Source: CAVZLD01 sp964522605 (GTDB lineage: Bacteria > Planctomycetota > Planctomycetia > Pirellulales > Pirellulaceae). From it: 20,690 nt of DNA. Numbering within the stretch: the first letter of the stretch is position 1; every line of letters starts with the position of its first letter. The stretch is taken from NCBI GenBank assembly GCA_964522605.1, contig CAZFWV010000095.1, positions 1 through 20,690 on the forward strand, given 5' to 3'. Under the pieces are notes generated by a model. It was not told where the DNA came from, ran no database searches, and saw nothing but the letters and a program-made list of their open reading frames with translations. Positions 16,680-20,690 of this stretch are shown in pieces. A program made the translations under genes and the position numbers.

Positions 16680-18365
16680 GTGGCGAAGCAAATGGTGTTT
16701 GAAGACGAAGCGCGTCAGCCGTTACTCTCAGGAGTTTCGAAGCTGACTCGGGCGGTGCGAAGTACGTTGGGCCCGCGCGGCCGGAACGCGGTGCTCGACA
16801 AGGGGTGGGGATCCCCCAAAATCACGAAGGACGGCGTGACAGTTGCCGAGGACATCGAACTGGACGACCCCTATGAGAATCTTGCCGTCCAGTTGGTCAA
16901 GGAAGCCGCCAGCAAGACCAATGAAGTAGCGGGAGACGGGACGACGACCGCAACGGTCCTGGCGGAGGGAATCTATCGCGAAGGGTTGCGGATGGTGGCC
17001 GCTGGGGCCGATCCGATGGCTCTCTCGAGAGGCATTCAGCTCGGCGTGGAAGCCGTAGCCGAAGCCATTCGGAAAATGGCGAATCCGGTCGACGGGAAGA
17101 ACAAGAAAGAGATTCAGCAGATCGCGACGATCGCCGGCAACAACGATCCCTCCATCGGCAGCGTGCTCTCGGACGCCTTTCTGCGCGTCGGAAAAGACGG
17201 TGTGATCACCGTCGAGGAAGGACGCAGTAGTGAGACGACGGTGGAAGTCGTTGAAGGCATGCAGTTCGACCGAGGCTTTCTCTCTCCTCATTTCGTGACT
17301 GACCCGGACGAACAAATCGTGGAATTGGAGAACTGCTTGGTTCTGGTCTACGAGGAGAAGATTTCGTCCGCCAAGAAACTCGTTCCGTTGCTCGAGGCGG
17401 TCAGCAAGGCGAGCAAGCCGATCTTGATCATTGCGGAAGATGTCGAGGGCGAGGCGCTCGCGACGCTGGTCGTCAACAAGATGCGCGGCATCCTGAACTG
17501 CTGTGCCGTCAAGGCGCCCGGTTATGGGGATCGGCGAAAGGCGATGCTCGGTGATATCGCGATTCTGACGGGAGCGACCGCCGTCTTTAAAGACCTGGGA
17601 ATTGACCTGGAAAGCGTCAAGCTCAGCGACTTGGGTCGCGCCCGCAAGATCAAGATCACGTCGGACACCACGATCATGGTGGGGGGCGCCGGCAAGAAAG
17701 ATGAGATCGCCGGTCGAGCTGAGCAGATTCGCAATGAGATTGCCAACACCGACAGCGACTACGATCGCGAAAAGTTGCAGGAGCGATTGGCCAAGCTGGC
17801 CGGTGGTGTTGCACAGATCAATTGCGGTGCCGCAACCGAAACCGAGATGAAAGAGCGGAAGGCGTTGCTCGAAGACGCGAAAGCGGCCACTCAGGCGGCC
17901 CTCGAGGAAGGGATTGTCCCGGGCGGCGGTATGGCACTGATTCGTTGCGAGAAGGCGCTCGACAAGGTCGATGCAAGCGGCGACCAGGCACTGGGTGTGC
18001 AGATTGTTCGACGTGTCCTCGATTACCCGTTGCGTGCCATCGCAACGAATGCGGGCGTCGACGGCGCCGTTGTGGTTAATCGCGTTCGCCAGATGAAGGG
18101 GAAGAACGACGGCTACAACGCAGATAGCGACTCCTACGGTGATCTGACGGAAGACGGCGTGATCGATCCCGCCAAAGTCGTTCGCACAGCACTCCAGAAC
18201 GCGGCCAGCGTCGCCTCCCTCCTGCTGACCACCTCGTCGCTGGTCACGGAAATCCCGAAGGAGGAGGAAGAAGCAGGGCCCGATCAGCACCATGACCACG
18301 GCATGGGTGGCATGGGAGGCATGGGCGGCATGGGTGGCATGGGTGGCATGGGCGGCATGATGTAA
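16680..18365 (+). CDS. groEL: Chaperonin GroEL, copy 1 (GGM-tailed, diverged apical domain)
   Basis: A 561-residue 60-kDa chaperonin; two seven-subunit rings fold client proteins using ATP and the GroES lid. The start is GTG 16680, with AGGAGG (16665-16670) 9 bases upstream. Core motifs are intact: ITKDGVTVAEDIELDD (48-63), ATP site VAGDGTTTATVLA (83-95, Asp86), AEDVEGEALATLVVNKMRG, KAPGYGDRRKAMLGDIA, SDYDREKLQERLAKLAGGVA and GIVPGGGMAL. The apical client-binding strip reads FLSPHF at 200-205 where E. coli has YLSPYF, so Tyr199 and Tyr203 are Phe and His. The tail EEEEAGPDQHHDHGM leads into GGM repeats, as in housekeeping GroELs, but is more acidic and His-rich. It is first in a groEL1-groES-groEL2-dnaJ cluster and lies behind the sigma-54-type promoter. 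Confidence 0.97.
   Translation: MAKQMVFEDEARQPLLSGVSKLTRAVRSTLGPRGRNAVLDKGWGSPKITKDGVTVAEDIELDDPYENLAVQLVKEAASKTNEVAGDGTTTATVLAEGIYREGLRMVAAGADPMALSRGIQLGVEAVAEAIRKMANPVDGKNKKEIQQIATIAGNNDPSIGSVLSDAFLRVGKDGVITVEEGRSSETTVEVVEGMQFDRGFLSPHFVTDPDEQIVELENCLVLVYEEKISSAKKLVPLLEAVSKASKPILIIAEDVEGEALATLVVNKMRGILNCCAVKAPGYGDRRKAMLGDIAILTGATAVFKDLGIDLESVKLSDLGRARKIKITSDTTIMVGGAGKKDEIAGRAEQIRNEIANTDSDYDREKLQERLAKLAGGVAQINCGAATETEMKERKALLEDAKAATQAALEEGIVPGGGMALIRCEKALDKVDASGDQALGVQIVRRVLDYPLRAIATNAGVDGAVVVNRVRQMKGKNDGYNADSDSYGDLTEDGVIDPAKVVRTALQNAASVASLLLTTSSLVTEIPKEEEEAGPDQHHDHGMGGMGGMGGMGGMGGMGGMM
18300..18359 (+). repeat. In-frame GGM-coding tandem repeat at the end of groEL1
   Basis: Six to seven 9-base units GGC-ATG-GGN encoding Gly-Met-Gly, making the flexible tail that lines the GroEL cavity. 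The Gly codon at the third position varies (GGT, GGA, GGC), so the array is kept by protein selection and not by recent slippage alone. Confidence 0.85.
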
Positions 18366-18460
18366 TGTTGCCCAGGCCGATGCGGCCCACCTGCGGATGA
18401 TTGCATTTGAAATCGAACAACAACGTTTACAGGCATCAGCTTCCATAAAGGACAACGAAC

Positions 18461-18763
18461 ATGGCGAAGAAGATCAAGATTCGACCCTTGGATGATCGGG
18501 TTGTGGTGGAACCGATTGAGGCGGAGGAGACTACGGCGGGTGGAATCGTGCTGCCCGACACGGCGAAAGAGAAGCCACAACGCGGGACCGTGATTGCCGT
18601 GGGACCTGGCAAGTTGCTGGATAACGGCAACCGTGGCCAGTTGTCGGTCGCGGTCGGAGATCAAGTGATCTACGGCAAATATGGCGGATCGGACATCGAG
18701 GTGGATGGCGAAGAAGTCAAGATTTTGCGCGAGAGCGATATTCTTGCGAAGTTGATCTCCTGA
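18461..18763 (+). CDS. groES: Co-chaperonin GroES
   Basis: The 10-kDa heptameric lid of GroEL. 100 residues from ATG 18461, with AAAGGA about 8 bases upstream. KIRPLDDRVVVEP (6-18) begins the barrel; the mobile loop that docks onto GroEL is about 20-36, with the contact triplet Ile29-Val30-Leu31 in AGGIVLPDTAKEKPQRG. The middle segment GPGKLLDNGNR and the end YGKYGGSDIEVDGEEVKILRESDILA are standard. It is the only groES in the window and lies between the two groEL genes (95 and 90 bases away), so it may serve both. Order groEL-groES-groEL differs from the usual groES-groEL. Confidence 0.98.
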   Translation: MAKKIKIRPLDDRVVVEPIEAEETTAGGIVLPDTAKEKPQRGTVIAVGPGKLLDNGNRGQLSVAVGDQVIYGKYGGSDIEVDGEEVKILRESDILAKLIS

Positions 18764-18766
18764 CCC

Positions 18767-18802
18767 CTCGTCAATCGGATCGGTGGCCCTTCGGGCGACG
18801 AG
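18767..18802 (+). promoter_or_regulatory. Hairpin between groES and groEL2
   Basis: CTCGTC (18767-18772) pairs with GACGAG (18797-18802), and GCCC-TTC-GGGC (18786-18796) forms an inner stem, with a 13-base bulge on the left side. No T-run follows, so it is not a standard terminator; it might be an mRNA processing or stability element. Only base pairing by eye supports it. Confidence 0.35.
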
Positions 18803-18853
18803 CTTGGATGGGCGAAACGAGAACGAATACTACATCCATAAGGGAATTCCAGC

Positions 18854-20473
<1,620 letters not shown>

Positions 20474-20496
20474 CCGCTCGAAGACTTCCCCCGCTG

Positions 20497-20690
20497 ATGG
20501 CTACTATGGCGAGTAAGCGAGACTATTACGAAGTTCTGGGCGTTAGTCGCGACGCCTCAGACCAGGAGATCTCGCGCGCCTATCGCAAACTCGCCATCCA
20601 GTACCATCCGGATAGCCATCCAGGAGATGTCGAAGCCGTCACTCTGTTCAAGGAGGCTGCTGAGGCCTACGAAGTGCTCAGTGATCGTGG
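20497..20690 (+). CDS. dnaJ: DnaJ-type co-chaperone, N-terminal J domain only (cut by window end)
   Basis: 64 codons are readable. The translation KRDYYEVLGVSRDASDQEI is followed by SRAYRKLAIQYHPDSHPGD, then EAAEAYEVLSDRG: a J domain with the essential HPD motif that stimulates DnaK ATPase. ATG 20497 (reading MATMASKRDYY) or ATG 20506 (MASKRDYY) could be the start; neither has a clear Shine-Dalgarno sequence. Being 23 bases behind groEL2 suggests co-transcription. The J domain is at the very N terminus as in full DnaJ, but the Gly/Phe and zinc regions are outside the window, so a shorter J-domain protein cannot be ruled out. Confidence 0.9.
   Translation, partial: MATMASKRDYYEVLGVSRDASDQEISRAYRKLAIQYHPDSHPGDVEAVTLFKEAAEAYEVLSDR

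Noticed and set aside
16728..18455. 575-codon minus-strand open frame
   Set aside because: Entirely antisense to groEL1, whose identity is certain.
18366..18460. Terminator between groEL1 and groES
   Set aside because: No stem followed by a T-run; the genes are more likely co-transcribed.

Overview
The window looks like a piece of a planctomycete (phylum Planctomycetota) draft genome. The signs are GC-rich coding DNA, long spacers rich in small palindromic repeats, a membrane-anchored squalene-cyclase-fold protein of a type common in that phylum, a two-groEL chaperonin cluster, and a large polytopic protein of a planctomycete-like family. A run of exactly 100 N at 10610-10709 shows that this is a scaffold with an assembly gap of unknown true size. 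The phylum call is inference from gene content, not from a marker search.

Layout. A partial initiator-type tRNA-Met lies on the minus strand at 1-71. After about 745 bp without a convincing gene comes a forward gene for a membrane-anchored prenyltransferase/squalene-oxidase-repeat protein (817-2409). Convergent to it is a minus-strand pair, VanZ-like protein then TrmL tRNA methyltransferase. A repeat-bearing spacer (3430-4303) precedes a minus-strand AAA+ ATPase with an N-terminal winged helix (4304-5773). Next come argC-argJ (minus, arginine synthesis), a REP-like nested palindrome (8260-8343), and a long minus-strand run: hom, an ApgM-family phosphomutase-like gene, lysC, [gap], a polytopic membrane protein and a Nudix hydrolase. 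From 15223 onward everything is on the plus strand: an M42 aminopeptidase, then groEL1, groES, groEL2 and the start of dnaJ.

How the genes work together. LysC and Hom make the first and third steps of the aspartate-to-threonine route. The gene between them belongs to the family containing archaeal-type phosphoglycerate mutases, part of which has been proposed to act as an alternative homoserine kinase. Its position makes that role the most likely one here. ArgC and ArgJ supply two or three steps of the acetylated ornithine route. The groEL1-groES-groEL2-dnaJ block is a protein-folding cluster with two diverged GroELs and one GroES. Upstream of groEL1 is a very good match to a sigma-54 (-24/-12) promoter, with an inverted repeat about 95 bp upstream of the predicted start site that could be an activator site. 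No CIRCE operator was seen.

The most interesting points are the sigma-54 promoter in front of a chaperonin operon, the candidate alternative homoserine kinase, the initiator tRNA with an A-U pair in place of the first of its three conserved G-C pairs, and several dispersed intergenic repeats. I saw no CRISPR array, phage, transposase or defence system.
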